A stretch of DNA of 64,000 nucleotides, from assembly GCA_963795555.1 (NCBI GenBank), contig CAWCHZ010000002.1:1-64000 (forward strand), in the 5' to 3' direction. Each line of letters begins with the position of its first letter. The first letter of the stretch is position 1. Position numbers and translations under genes: made by a program. Of this stretch, positions 57,326 to 64,000 are shown piece by piece. The notes beneath the pieces were generated by a model. That model made no database searches, had not been told where the DNA came from, and saw only the letters and a list, made by a program, of their open reading frames with translations. Origin of the DNA: CAWCHZ01 sp963795555 (lineage in GTDB: Bacteria > Actinomycetota > Thermoleophilia > Solirubrobacterales > Solirubrobacteraceae).

Positions 57326-58420
57326 ATGGCTGAGAATGCGGCAACGGTGTCCGAGGTCGAGAGTGCCGTCAACGTCGGCAACGGCCCGGTGGGGGTCGAG
57401 AACGTCGTCATCGTCGGCAGCGGCCCGGCGGGCTACACCGCCGCGCTCTATGCGGCGCGCGCCAACCTGCGCCCGCTGGTGATCGAGGGCTTCATGTGGG
57501 GTGGGCTGCTGCAGCAGACGACCGAGGTCGAGAACTACCCGGGCTTTCCGGAGGGTCTGATGGGCCCCGAGCTGATGCAGCGCTTCCGCGACCAGGCCGA
57601 GCGCTTCGGCGCTCGCTTCATCACCGACCAGGCGACGCGGCTGGAGCTGGCCGAGCAGCCGGGCGCTGTGCACCGCGTCTGGGTCGGCGACGAGGTCCAT
57701 GCGACGCGCACGGTGATCCTCGCGATGGGCGCCGAGCACCGCAAGCTCGGCGTCCCGGGCGAGGAGGAGTACGCGGGCCGCGGCGTCTCCTACTGCGCGA
57801 CCTGCGACGCCGCCTTCTTCCGCGCGCAGCCGACCGTCGTGATCGGCGGCGGCGACTCGGCGATGGAGGAGGCGATCTTCCTGACCAAGTTCGCCTCGCG
57901 CGTGATCGTGATCCATCGCCGCAACGAGTTCCGCGCCTCGCGGATCATGGTCGACCGCGCCCGCCAGGAGCCCAACCTCGAGTTCATGACTCCCTATGAG
58001 GTCGAGGAGCTCAGCGGCGCGGATGGCGCGCTGCGCGCGCTGCGCCTGCGCCACGCGGTGACCGGCGAGCAGGTCGAGGTCGAGGCCGCGGGCGCCTTCG
58101 TCGCGATCGGCCACGAGCCCCAGTCGGACATCGTCGCCGGCGCCGTGCCGCTCTCGGACACCGGCTATGTCCTGACCGAGGGCCGCTCGACGCGGACCAA
58201 CAAGCCGGGTGTCTTTGCGGCGGGCGACCTCGTCGATCACGTCTACCGTCAGGCGATCACCGCTGCCGGCAGCGGCTGCCAGGCGGCGCTCGACGCGGAG
58301 TGGTACCTGCGCGACACACCCGAGGTGGACAAGCCACCGGAGCTGGCCGACGTGCCGTCGGTCGTCGAGGAGCACTGGGCGCCGGGCATGGCCCCGTCGA
58401 CCAGCACGCGGTCGAGCTAG
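57326..58420 (+). CDS. trxB: Thioredoxin reductase
   Basis: FAD/NADPH enzyme of 364 residues from ATG 57326 (MAENAATVSE). It shows NVVIVGSGPAGYTAALYAAR, WGGLLQQTTEVENYPGFPEG, the redox CATC in VSYCATCDAAFF, the NADPH motif VVIGGGDSAMEEAIFL, and VFAAGDLVDHVYRQAITAAG. A ~25-residue N-terminal extension precedes the FAD motif. It reduces thioredoxin with NADPH. No trxA gene is adjacent. Confidence 0.95.
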   Translation: MAENAATVSEVESAVNVGNGPVGVENVVIVGSGPAGYTAALYAARANLRPLVIEGFMWGGLLQQTTEVENYPGFPEGLMGPELMQRFRDQAERFGARFITDQATRLELAEQPGAVHRVWVGDEVHATRTVILAMGAEHRKLGVPGEEEYAGRGVSYCATCDAAFFRAQPTVVIGGGDSAMEEAIFLTKFASRVIVIHRRNEFRASRIMVDRARQEPNLEFMTPYEVEELSGADGALRALRLRHAVTGEQVEVEAAGAFVAIGHEPQSDIVAGAVPLSDTGYVLTEGRSTRTNKPGVFAAGDLVDHVYRQAITAAGSGCQAALDAEWYLRDTPEVDKPPELADVPSVVEEHWAPGMAPSTSTRSS

Positions 58421-58459
58421 AGGCGCGGCTACGACGCGGCGTGCTCGGAGGCGCCGCTG

Positions 58460-58843
58460 TCAGACGCGAACCACGTCGACGGCAAGCGCGTCGAAGTCGG
58501 CGTCCTGGGTATAGACCGGCACTCCGTTCGTGCGCGCTGTAGCGGCGATCCAGGTGTCTTGCACGCGGGGCCGATGCCCATCGCGGCGTGCGGTGGCGAC
58601 GAGCTCAGCGAAGGCAGAGGCAACCCGGTCGTCGATCGGCAGCGCGACGTACGTGCTCTGAACGGCGCGTAGGGTGCGCAGGCGCAGGGCTCGCGTCGGC
58701 TCCGACGTCGCCAGATGAACGCCCAGCTCCAGCTCGGCGAAAGTCACTACGGACACCGCGGCCTCGTCCGGCAGCCGCTCCGTTTGCAGCTCGCGCGCCT
58801 GCTCGTCGGCGATGAACACCGACGTGTCCAGCACGCCTCTCAA
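58460..58843 (-). CDS. vapC: PIN-domain toxin (VapC-like)
   Basis: Ribonuclease-fold protein of 127 residues. Acidic active-site residues are visible: Asp in LDTSVFIADEQ, Glu in TFAELELGVH, Asp in VQDTWIAATA and Asp in YTQDADFDAL. It probably cleaves RNA unless neutralised by its antitoxin. It overlaps the antitoxin gene by 4 bp. It lies between trxB and the ogt/sigma pair with a clear change in gene order, which fits a mobile toxin-antitoxin module. Confidence 0.85.
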   Translation of the reverse strand: MRGVLDTSVFIADEQARELQTERLPDEAAVSVVTFAELELGVHLATSEPTRALRLRTLRAVQSTYVALPIDDRVASAFAELVATARRDGHRPRVQDTWIAATARTNGVPVYTQDADFDALAVDVVRV

Positions 58844-59091
58844 AGCTCGTCGATCGTGTCTGGTAGAGCTTGCGCCAGCTCATGGTGCAGCCGGGCGTCG
58901 GCTTGCACCAGGCTCTCCAGCACACGGTCGCGCGCTACCCAAACGCTGCGCGCCGGCAGCGGACAGAGCTCGGCTACCGCGCGGCGATCAACTGTCACCC
59001 GTAGACGCTCGCCTGCCTCGACGCGGCGCAGCACCTGCGCGGTGTGGTTGCGAAGGTCGCGAACCGAGACCTCTCCGGAAGCCATCGACAT
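58840..59091 (-). CDS. vapB: Antitoxin, Phd/YefM-like
   Basis: Protein of 83 residues. MSMASGEVSVRDLRNHTAQV and LRRVEAGERLRVTVDRRAVA resemble the N-terminal DNA-binding fold of Phd/YefM antitoxins. The C-terminal half (ARDRVLESLVQADARLHHEL) would bind the toxin. A TATGCT/TACGGT box directly upstream suggests a near-leaderless transcript. Pairing of a Phd-like antitoxin with a PIN toxin is common in Actinobacteria and is called VapBC regardless of the antitoxin fold. Confidence 0.8.
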   Translation of the reverse strand: MSMASGEVSVRDLRNHTAQVLRRVEAGERLRVTVDRRAVAELCPLPARSVWVARDRVLESLVQADARLHHELAQALPDTIDEL

Positions 59092-59106
59092 ACCGTAGCA
59101 TATGAG

Positions 59107-59802
59107 CTACAGCGCTCCCTCCAGCTCGAGCAGGTAGCGCTTGCGCTCCAGCCCGCCGCCGTAGCCGCCGAGCGAGCCGCCCTTGCGCAGCACGCGGTGG
59201 CAGGGGATGACGATCGGGATCGGATTGGCGCCGAGCGCGTTGCCGGCTGCGCGCGAGCCGCGCGGGCTGCCGGCCAGCGCCGCCATCCGCTCATAGGTCG
59301 AGACCTGTCCGTAGGGGATCCGCGCGGTCGCCTCCAGTACGCGCAGCCCGAAGCCGGCGATCAGCGACCAGTCGACGGCCAGCTCGAACCCGCGCCGCGC
59401 GCCGGCGAAGTACTCGTCGAGCTCGCGACGCACCTCGTCGAACCGCGCGGGCGCCTCCAGCAGGCGCGGCGAGAGCTGCCTGCTGAGGCGCTCGAGCAGC
59501 GGATCGCGCGGCAGCTCGGGATAGGCCAGGTAGACCAGGCCGCGCGGCGTCGTCGCCGCCAGCAGCCGACCGAGCGGCGAGTCGAGCTCGGCGTAGGCAA
59601 CGTCGAGCAGGCCCTCGCGCGCCGCGCGCTCGACCAGCCGGCGGCTCGCGCGCTGTTCGTCGTGGCCGTCGAGCGCGCCGGCGGCCCGCCTGATCGCGCG
59701 CCCGAGCGCGGTGTCGGGGTCGTCGGTCGGTGCCCGGCGCGCATTCAGATCGGGGTCGTCGCCGGTCCGTGCCCGGCGCGCATTCGGATCGTGCTCGCTC
59801 AT
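59107..59802 (-). CDS. ogt: Methylated-DNA-protein cysteine methyltransferase (MGMT/Ogt type)
   Basis: Repair protein of 231 residues. The C-terminal domain has the acceptor Cys in PIPIVIPCHRVLRKGG and helix-turn-helix region RIPYGQVSTYERMAALAG, followed by GGYGGGLERKRYLLELEG. The N-terminal ~70 residues are extra, rich in Arg, Asp and Pro, with a duplicated DPN(L)NARRAR/P segment. The ATG at 59800-59802 overlaps the sigma factor stop. It repairs O6-alkylguanine. Coupling with the sigma gene suggests a stress-inducible unit. Confidence 0.9.
   Translation of the reverse strand: MSEHDPNARRARTGDDPDLNARRAPTDDPDTALGRAIRRAAGALDGHDEQRASRRLVERAAREGLLDVAYAELDSPLGRLLAATTPRGLVYLAYPELPRDPLLERLSRQLSPRLLEAPARFDEVRRELDEYFAGARRGFELAVDWSLIAGFGLRVLEATARIPYGQVSTYERMAALAGSPRGSRAAGNALGANPIPIVIPCHRVLRKGGSLGGYGGGLERKRYLLELEGAL
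59730..59800 (+). repeat. 39-bp imperfect tandem duplication at the 5' end of ogt
   Basis: GTGCCCGGCGCGCATTC occurs at 59730 and 59769. In frame it gives the two NARRA-containing segments of the N terminus. Confidence 0.75.
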
Positions 59803-60308
59803 CGCAGAGCCTCCTCGCGGTCGAGGTGCTCGCGCAGGCGCGCGAGCCCGTCGTGAGCGCTGCGCCGGGCCGCGGCCTCGGAGCAGTCGAGCGCGGTCGC
59901 GATCTCCCGATAGGGCAGGTCGGCGACGAAGCGCAGGAAGATCGCCGCGCGCTGCTTGTCCGGCAGCCCGCGGATGCGCTCCCACAGCTCGCCCTGCCGC
60001 GCGCAGGCGCGCTCGTCATCGGTCGGCCGGGTCAGCCGTGGCTCCGCGGCCAGCATCGCGCCGGCCGTCGCGACGCCATCGGCGCGGCCGCGTGCGCGGT
60101 GGGCGTCGAGCGCCTTGCGGTGGGCGATCGTCAGCACCCACGAGCGCAGGCTGGCGGCGTCGCGGATGGTCGGGTAGGCGCGCAGCGCGGCGATGAACGT
60201 CTCCTGGAAGCAGTCGTCGGCCTCGTCGGGCCCCACCAAGGCGCGCAGGAAGCGCAGGACCTCGCGGCGATGAGCATCGAGGAACTGCTGGAAGGGCGGC
60301 AGGCTCAC
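59799..60308 (-). CDS. ECF-type RNA polymerase sigma factor
   Basis: Protein of 169 residues from GTG 60306-60308. Region 2 includes LRALVGPDEADDCFQETFIA, AALRAYPTIRDAASLRSWVL and IAHRKALDAHRARGR; region 4 includes DKQRAAIFLRFVADLPYREI and CSEAAARRSAHDGLARLREH. An earlier in-frame start is rejected because homology begins near the GTG. It overlaps ogt by 4 bp and is divergent from the NAD-binding gene. No anti-sigma gene is adjacent; targets are unknown, though its own ogt operon is a candidate. Confidence 0.9.
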   Translation of the reverse strand: MSLPPFQQFLDAHRREVLRFLRALVGPDEADDCFQETFIAALRAYPTIRDAASLRSWVLTIAHRKALDAHRARGRADGVATAGAMLAAEPRLTRPTDDERACARQGELWERIRGLPDKQRAAIFLRFVADLPYREIATALDCSEAAARRSAHDGLARLREHLDREEALR

Positions 60309-60347
60309 GACGATGAGACGCCCGCCGACGCGAGAATGTGAGGTCGC

Positions 60348-60896
60348 ATGGCGCGTATTCTCATCGTCGGCTGCGGCTGCCGGGGGCGTGAGCTCGCGCA
60401 GACGCTGCTGGCGGCGGGGCACAGCGTGCGCGGAACCACGCGCGACCCGCACGGCGGTGCGGAGATGGTGGCGGCGGGAGTCGAGCCCTACGTCGGCGAT
60501 CCCAATCGGATCGCGTCGCTGGTGGGCGCGCTGCCAGGGGTGACGATCCTCTGCTGGCTGCTGGCGAGCGCGCGCGGTGACGCCGAGCAGCTGAGCGCGC
60601 TGCACGGCTCACGGCTGCAGCGGATGCTCGAGGAGGTCGTCGACTCGCCGCTGCGCGGCTTCGTCTACGAGGCGACCGGCACGGTCGACCCGGCGATCCT
60701 GCAAGCGGGGACGCGGATCGTCGGCGAGGCCCAACGGACCTGGCGGATCCCGATGGCGCTGATCCGCCACGATCCGGCGGCGGACCGAGGGCTGCGTGGA
60801 GCGGTCCACGCGACCGTCGCCTCGGCGCCCTCCGCAGCGCCGGACGGCTGGCTGGACGCCGCCCGCGCGGCCGTGCTGGGGCTGCTGGAGACCTGA
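60348..60896 (+). CDS. NAD(P)-binding Rossmann-fold protein
   Basis: Protein of 182 residues starting MARILIVGCGCRGRELAQTL with a dinucleotide-binding motif. GTTRDPHGGAEMVAAGVEPY, VGDPNRIASLVGALPGVTIL and LRGFVYEATGTVD resemble atypical short-chain dehydrogenase or NmrA-like domains. It is short (no C-terminal substrate lobe) and lacks the YxxxK catalytic pair, so a sensor role is possible. It is divergent from the sigma factor gene. Confidence 0.72.
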   Translation: MARILIVGCGCRGRELAQTLLAAGHSVRGTTRDPHGGAEMVAAGVEPYVGDPNRIASLVGALPGVTILCWLLASARGDAEQLSALHGSRLQRMLEEVVDSPLRGFVYEATGTVDPAILQAGTRIVGEAQRTWRIPMALIRHDPAADRGLRGAVHATVASAPSAAPDGWLDAARAAVLGLLET

Positions 60897-60968
60897 GCCG
60901 GGCTGGAGGGCCTGCGCTATGCTCCACAAAAATTGGTTAATCCCGATCGGAGTTTGGAGGTGATGGGA

Positions 60969-61814
60969 GTGTCGGACTACTCGAAGGACGTGCTCGTCGA
61001 GCCCCAGTGGCTCGAGGACCATCTCGACGACGACACGATCCGGATCGTCGAGGTGGACGAGAACCCGGCGCTGTATGCGGAGCAGCACATCCCGGGCGCG
61101 ATCGGGTTCGACTGGAAGCAGGACCTCCAGGACCAGGTCAAGCGCGACTTCCTCGGACCGGAGCAGTTCGGCGAGCTGTTCGGCAGCCGCGGGATCTCCA
61201 ACGACCACACGATCGTCCTCTACGGGGACCGCAACAACTGGTTTGCCGCCTACACCTACTGGTACCTGAGGTACTACGGCCACGACAAGGTCAAGCTGCT
61301 CAACGGGCCGCGCGAGAAGTGGATCGCCGAGGGCCGTCCGACGACGACGGATCTGCCCTCGCACGAGCCCGCACGGTTCGTCGCCAAGCCCGGTGATGAC
61401 GCGATCCGGGCGCGGCGCGACGAGGTCCTTGGGGTGCTCGGCGGCGACACGCGGCTGGTTGACGTGCGCTCGCCCCAGGAGTTCTCGGGCGAGCTGATCG
61501 CGATGACCGGCTATGAGCAGGAGGGGGCGCAGCGCGGCGGCCATATCCCGGGCGCGGCTTCGGTGCCCTGGGCGCAGGCGGTCAAGGAGGATGGCTCCTT
61601 CAAGGACGCCGATGCGCTGCGCGAGCTCTACACGAGCAAGGGCGTGCTCGACGGCGATCGCGACGTGATCGCCTACTGCCGCATCGGCGAGCGCTCGGCG
61701 CACACCTGGTTCGTGCTGCACGAGCTGCTCGGCAGGGACAACGTCAAGAACTACGACGGCTCATGGACCGAGTGGGGCAACCTGGTCGACGTGCCGATCG
61801 AGAAGGGCGCCTGA
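60969..61814 (+). CDS. sseA: Thiosulfate/3-mercaptopyruvate sulfurtransferase (SseA-like)
   Basis: Tandem rhodanese of about 281 residues. The N-terminal non-catalytic domain has IPGAIGFDWKQDLQD and VLYGDRNNWFAAYTYWYLRY. The catalytic domain has LVDVRSPQEFSGEL, GHIPGAASVPWAQAV, and the Cys loop AYCRIGERSAHTWF. The GTG at 60969 (MSDYSKDVLVEPQW) is chosen because GGAGG (60956-60960) lies 8 bp before it; the ATG at 60963 is only 2 bp away. A TATGCT box lies at 60918-60923 in an AT-rich leader. It transfers sulfur from thiosulfate or 3-mercaptopyruvate. Confidence 0.9.
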   Translation: MSDYSKDVLVEPQWLEDHLDDDTIRIVEVDENPALYAEQHIPGAIGFDWKQDLQDQVKRDFLGPEQFGELFGSRGISNDHTIVLYGDRNNWFAAYTYWYLRYYGHDKVKLLNGPREKWIAEGRPTTTDLPSHEPARFVAKPGDDAIRARRDEVLGVLGGDTRLVDVRSPQEFSGELIAMTGYEQEGAQRGGHIPGAASVPWAQAVKEDGSFKDADALRELYTSKGVLDGDRDVIAYCRIGERSAHTWFVLHELLGRDNVKNYDGSWTEWGNLVDVPIEKGA

Positions 61815-61869
61815 CGCGAGGAGTCGGGTGCCTGCCCCAGCGGTGGGCGCTCGGCGCTGGCTGCGCTGC

Positions 61870-62487
61870 TCAGCAGGTCCGCGCTGACGCGTCGCCGCGC
61901 GCTGACGCGTCGCCGCGCGCCAGCAGCGGATCGAGGCACTCGAGCAGGTCGGCGACGATCCGCGCCGTCGCACCCCAGATCACCTGGTCGGCGACGTCGT
62001 AGACGTCGCTGCAGACGAGCACGCCGCGGCGCGCGATGCGTCGGCGCGTAGCGCCGCTGCGCACCTGTCGCAGTGACAGCTCCAGCACCGCGGCGACCTC
62101 CGACGCGTTGGCTTGCCAGCTGCGACCGGGCTCGATCAGGCCGACGAACGGCTGGATCGCATAGCCGGTGGCCACCGTCCAGGTTGGCTCGAGTGCGCCG
62201 ACCACGCTGACCGCCTCCGGTGGCAGGCCAATCTCCTCGTCGGCCTCGCGCAGCGCGGTGTGCAGCAGATCGGCGTCGTCGGGCTCCTGACGACCGCCGG
62301 GGAACGAGATCTCGCCCGCGTGGCGGCGCAGGCCCGCGTGGCGACGCGTGAAGACGGCGTGCAGCTCGCCGTCGTCCAGGTAGAGCGGCACCAGCACGGC
62401 CGCATCCGTGCGCCCGGAGAGCTCGCGCGCCTCGACCTCGCCTGCCGCTGGCAGCAGCGCCGAGAGCTGATCGCGGATCGAGGTCAT
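61870..62487 (-). CDS. NUDIX hydrolase, CoA pyrophosphatase-like (NudL type)
   Basis: Protein of 205 residues from ATG 62485-62487. The Nudix box appears as GRQEPDDADLLHTALREADEEIGL-type sequence, preceded by HAVFTRRHAGLRRHAGEISF, the pattern of CoA diphosphatases. TWTVATGYAIQPFVGLIE follows. It hydrolyses CoA and derivatives to 4'-phosphopantetheine and adenosine phosphate. The last residues (ARGDASARGDASARTC) come from an 18-bp duplication. Confidence 0.85.
   Translation of the reverse strand: MTSIRDQLSALLPAAGEVEARELSGRTDAAVLVPLYLDDGELHAVFTRRHAGLRRHAGEISFPGGRQEPDDADLLHTALREADEEIGLPPEAVSVVGALEPTWTVATGYAIQPFVGLIEPGRSWQANASEVAAVLELSLRQVRSGATRRRIARRGVLVCSDVYDVADQVIWGATARIVADLLECLDPLLARGDASARGDASARTC
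61881..61916 (+). repeat. 18-bp tandem duplication at the 3' end of the NUDIX gene
   Basis: GCGCTGACGCGTCGCCGC occurs at 61881 and 61899, just inside the stop codon of the minus-strand gene; it adds the ARGDAS repeats. Confidence 0.9.
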
Positions 62488-62581
62488 GGCCGGTGGCGGT
62501 CGTGTGCGCGCTGGCGGCTGGCGACGTTGGCGTTGCCCGGTGGCGTTGGCGTGGGGGGTGGAGGCGTTGGGCAGCTGGAGG

Positions 62582-62587
62582 TAGGGT
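62582..62587 (+). promoter_or_regulatory. -10 box of a probable leaderless transcript
   Basis: TAGGGT ends 7 bp before the ATG of the YciI-like gene (62595); no Shine-Dalgarno sequence precedes it. Confidence 0.45.
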
Positions 62588-62594
62588 CCCGACG

Positions 62595-62891
62595 ATGTTC
62601 GCACTGATCTCGCATTACCTGAAGCCGCTGGCCGAGGTCGATCGCGTCGCGCCCGAGCACCGCGAGTGGCTGGGACGCCAGGTGCAGGCCGGGCGCATGA
62701 TCCTCGCTGGTCGCCAGGACCCGCCGGTCGGCGGCGTCCTGATCGCCACGGGCAGCGACCGCGCCGCGGTGCTGGCGATGCTCGACGGAGATCCCTACGT
62801 GCGCGAGGCGGTTGCCCAGTACGAGGTCGTCGCCTTCGCCGAGCGCTCGATGCACCCGGTCCTGGCGGAGCTCTTGGAGCAGCTCGGCTAG
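62595..62891 (+). CDS. YciI-like domain protein
   Basis: Protein of 98 residues (MFALISHYLKPLAEVDRVAP). The YCII fold elements are VAPEHREWLGRQVQAGRMIL, AGRQDPPVGGVLIATGSDRA and DPYVREAVAQYEVVAFAERS, including the conserved His (HREWL) and Asp (DPYV). These small dimeric proteins are often linked to ring-cleavage or unknown catalytic roles. The ATG at 62595 fits the fold start. Transcribed alone. Confidence 0.82.
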   Translation: MFALISHYLKPLAEVDRVAPEHREWLGRQVQAGRMILAGRQDPPVGGVLIATGSDRAAVLAMLDGDPYVREAVAQYEVVAFAERSMHPVLAELLEQLG

Positions 62892-62928
62892 ACGGTCGCG
62901 CAGGCGCAGCGCCCCCCGCCAGCGTCGC

Positions 62929-63333
62929 CTAGCGCAGCGCCGCCACCTCGATGCGCTCGTCGAACATCACCTCGCCGTCGAGCGTGCGGTGGACCGGACA
63001 GCGCGCGGCGATCGTGGTGAGCTTGGCGACCTGGTCATCGCTGAGCCCGGCCGGAAAGCGGTAGACGAGGTTGAAGCGCGTCGGACAGCCGCGCTCGGCC
63101 GGCGCGTACTCCGCCTCGACCTCGAGCTGGCCGATGTCCCAGCCCTTGCGCGTCGCATACATCTCCATCGTGATCGCCGAGCACGCGGCGAGGCTCGCCG
63201 CAAGCAGCTCCTGCGGGCTCGGCGCGTTGTCGTCTCCGCCGAGCTCGCGCGGCTCGTCGGCGGCGAGATTGTGCTCGCGGATCGTGATGTCGTGCTGGTA
63301 TCCGCCGGTCCGGCGGCGAGCGATGGCCTTCAT
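62929..63333 (-). CDS. OsmC/Ohr family protein
   Basis: Protein of 134 residues. The two redox cysteines lie in LAACSAITMEMYATRKG and ARCPVHRTLDGEV, with GGDDNAPSPQELLAASLAAC typical of OsmC-like thiol peroxidases. It probably detoxifies organic hydroperoxides. A TACGAT -10 lies upstream on the minus strand near 63382-63387. Confidence 0.88.
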   Translation of the reverse strand: MKAIARRRTGGYQHDITIREHNLAADEPRELGGDDNAPSPQELLAASLAACSAITMEMYATRKGWDIGQLEVEAEYAPAERGCPTRFNLVYRFPAGLSDDQVAKLTTIAARCPVHRTLDGEVMFDERIEVAALR

Positions 63334-63490
63334 GTTCGTCCTTGTATGCGAATGGCCGGCCGGGAGTGGCCGGTCGGCTCCATCGTAGCCGGGCCGGCGT
63401 CGTCGCCGAGGTCGCGGCGCCGGGTCGGGGCCGCAGCGGCGTTCGGCGGCTCATCCGCCGGTGGCCGAGCGTGATCTCAGCAGCCGGCCG
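63334..63490. other. Gap between OsmC and DUF1015 genes
   Basis: About 157 bp. It holds the OsmC promoter region (TACGAT on the minus strand) and a GC-rich stretch with GGCCGGCC and repeated GTGGCCG-type motifs. No gene or clear terminator seen. Confidence 0.4.
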
Positions 63491-64000
63491 CTAGTCCGTG
63501 AGCGGGTTGAACAGCAGGCCCGTCGGCACCTTCGGCAGGAAGTAGGTCGACTTGGGCGGCATGTTCTCGCCTGCCGCGGCGACGGCCTGGATCTGGCCGA
63601 CCGGCGTGGGGGCCATGAAGAAGGCGGCCTCACAGCGGCCCTCGCGCACCGACTCGATCGCGCTGGCCGCGTCGCGCGCGTAGTCGAGCCCGTCGAGGTG
63701 CGCGATCGCCTCCTCGTCCATGCCGAGCGCGTCGCGCAGCAACAGCGCCTCGAGCATGGCGGTGTCGAGCTGGCGGTAGGCGTCCGAGCGGTCCGGCAGC
63801 GCGGCCCGCACACGCGCCGGGTCGCGCAGCGTCAGTCGCAAGGGCCGGCGCTCGCGGGCATCGAGGTAGCCGATCTGCAGCGCGTCCGAGCCGTTGGGGA
63901 CGAGCTCGTCGGTAGCAACCTCGGTGATCTCAAAGGACTCCTCGATCGCGCGGCGCAGCGCCGCGCGGCGCTGATCGTCGAGCGGGGCGATCAGCCGGTG
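63491..64000 (-). CDS. DUF1015 family protein, 5' end beyond the window
   Basis: The C-terminal ~170 residues continue to the window edge. HRLIAPLDDQRRAALRRAIE, ALQIGYLDARERRPLRLTLR, LDTAMLEALLLRDALGMDEE, ESVREGRCEAAFFMAPTPVG, AAAGENMPPKSTYFLPKVPT and GLLFNPLTD match the end of DUF1015 proteins, which are found in many bacteria and have no settled function. The N-terminal part lies to the right of base 64000. Confidence 0.85.
   Translation of the reverse strand, partial: HRLIAPLDDQRRAALRRAIEESFEITEVATDELVPNGSDALQIGYLDARERRPLRLTLRDPARVRAALPDRSDAYRQLDTAMLEALLLRDALGMDEEAIAHLDGLDYARDAASAIESVREGRCEAAFFMAPTPVGQIQAVAAAGENMPPKSTYFLPKVPTGLLFNPLTD

Noticed and set aside
1..64000. tRNA, rRNA or insertion sequences
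   Set aside because: No cloverleaf, rRNA segment, transposase or terminal inverted repeats with target duplications were recognised by eye; small RNAs cannot be excluded.

Overview
The window reads as a high-GC actinobacterial chromosome, most likely class Thermoleophilia (Solirubrobacterales-like). This is an inference from gene content: caa3-type cytochrome oxidases, the CysO/CysM/Mec cysteine pathway, GuaB3 next to GuaA, actinobacterial oxidase subunit IV, frequent GTG/TTG starts, and promoters whose -10 box lies only 6-7 bp before the start codon. No 16S gene or marker search was possible. The first ~2.8 kb is different. It holds two planctomycete-like genes, a PPC-domain secreted protein and a Uma2-family protein, both broken by many frameshifts. 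It is fused inside the 3' end of the NDH-2 gene near base 2800, which looks like a chimeric contig end or, less likely, a recent recombination.

Layout. 1-2.8 kb: foreign or low-quality segment. 2.8-6.1 kb (minus): ndh (frameshifted, truncated), a DipZ-like redoxin without CXXC, and sufS behind a palindromic operator. 6.1-7.7 kb: NarL-type two-component pair. 7.8-11.3 kb (plus): sulfur-carrier cysteine pathway (rhodanese-E1, CysO, CysM, Mec) and a zinc-ribbon membrane protein. 11.4-18.3 kb: DUF1802 protein, 3-hydroxyisobutyrate dehydrogenase-like enzyme, nadB, HDAC-like deacetylase, two zinc-ribbon proteins, glycosyltransferase. 18.4-25 kb: murI-rph-rdgB-CDF transporter, small unknowns, HU, PfkB kinase. 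23.9-36.7 kb: guaB3-guaA, rplM-rpsI, glmM, glmS, acpS-nnr-alr-cca, HIT. 36.9-42.1 kb: cold-shock protein, secreted and lipoprotein unknowns, HD-GYP regulator, glycosyltransferase. 42.1-53.4 kb: respiration block with a cytochrome c-cupredoxin lipoprotein, CtaG-like protein, an A2-type caa3 oxidase operon containing a tandem USP protein, a CBS protein, and an A1-type oxidase operon with ctaB. 53.4-64 kb: enoyl-CoA hydratase, glutamine amidotransferase-like hydrolase, PAP2 and flippase-like membrane proteins, trxB, a PIN/Phd toxin-antitoxin pair, ogt with an ECF sigma factor, SseA-like sulfurtransferase, NUDIX, YciI, OsmC and a partial DUF1015 gene.

How it fits together. Sulfur handling recurs (sufS, rhodanese-E1, CysO, CysM, Mec, SseA-like). 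The CysO carrier has an 18-residue repeat tail after its usual GG end, and the tail itself ends in GG. Cell-wall precursor supply (glmM, glmS, murI, alr) sits beside core nucleotide and translation genes. The respiration block encodes two different heme-copper oxidases and a likely electron donor.

A window-wide oddity is the number of short tandem duplications (about 18-57 bp) at gene ends and starts. Three of them copy a stop codon: cysO, glmS and HIT. Related repeats build the acidic N-terminal extension of ribosomal protein S9.
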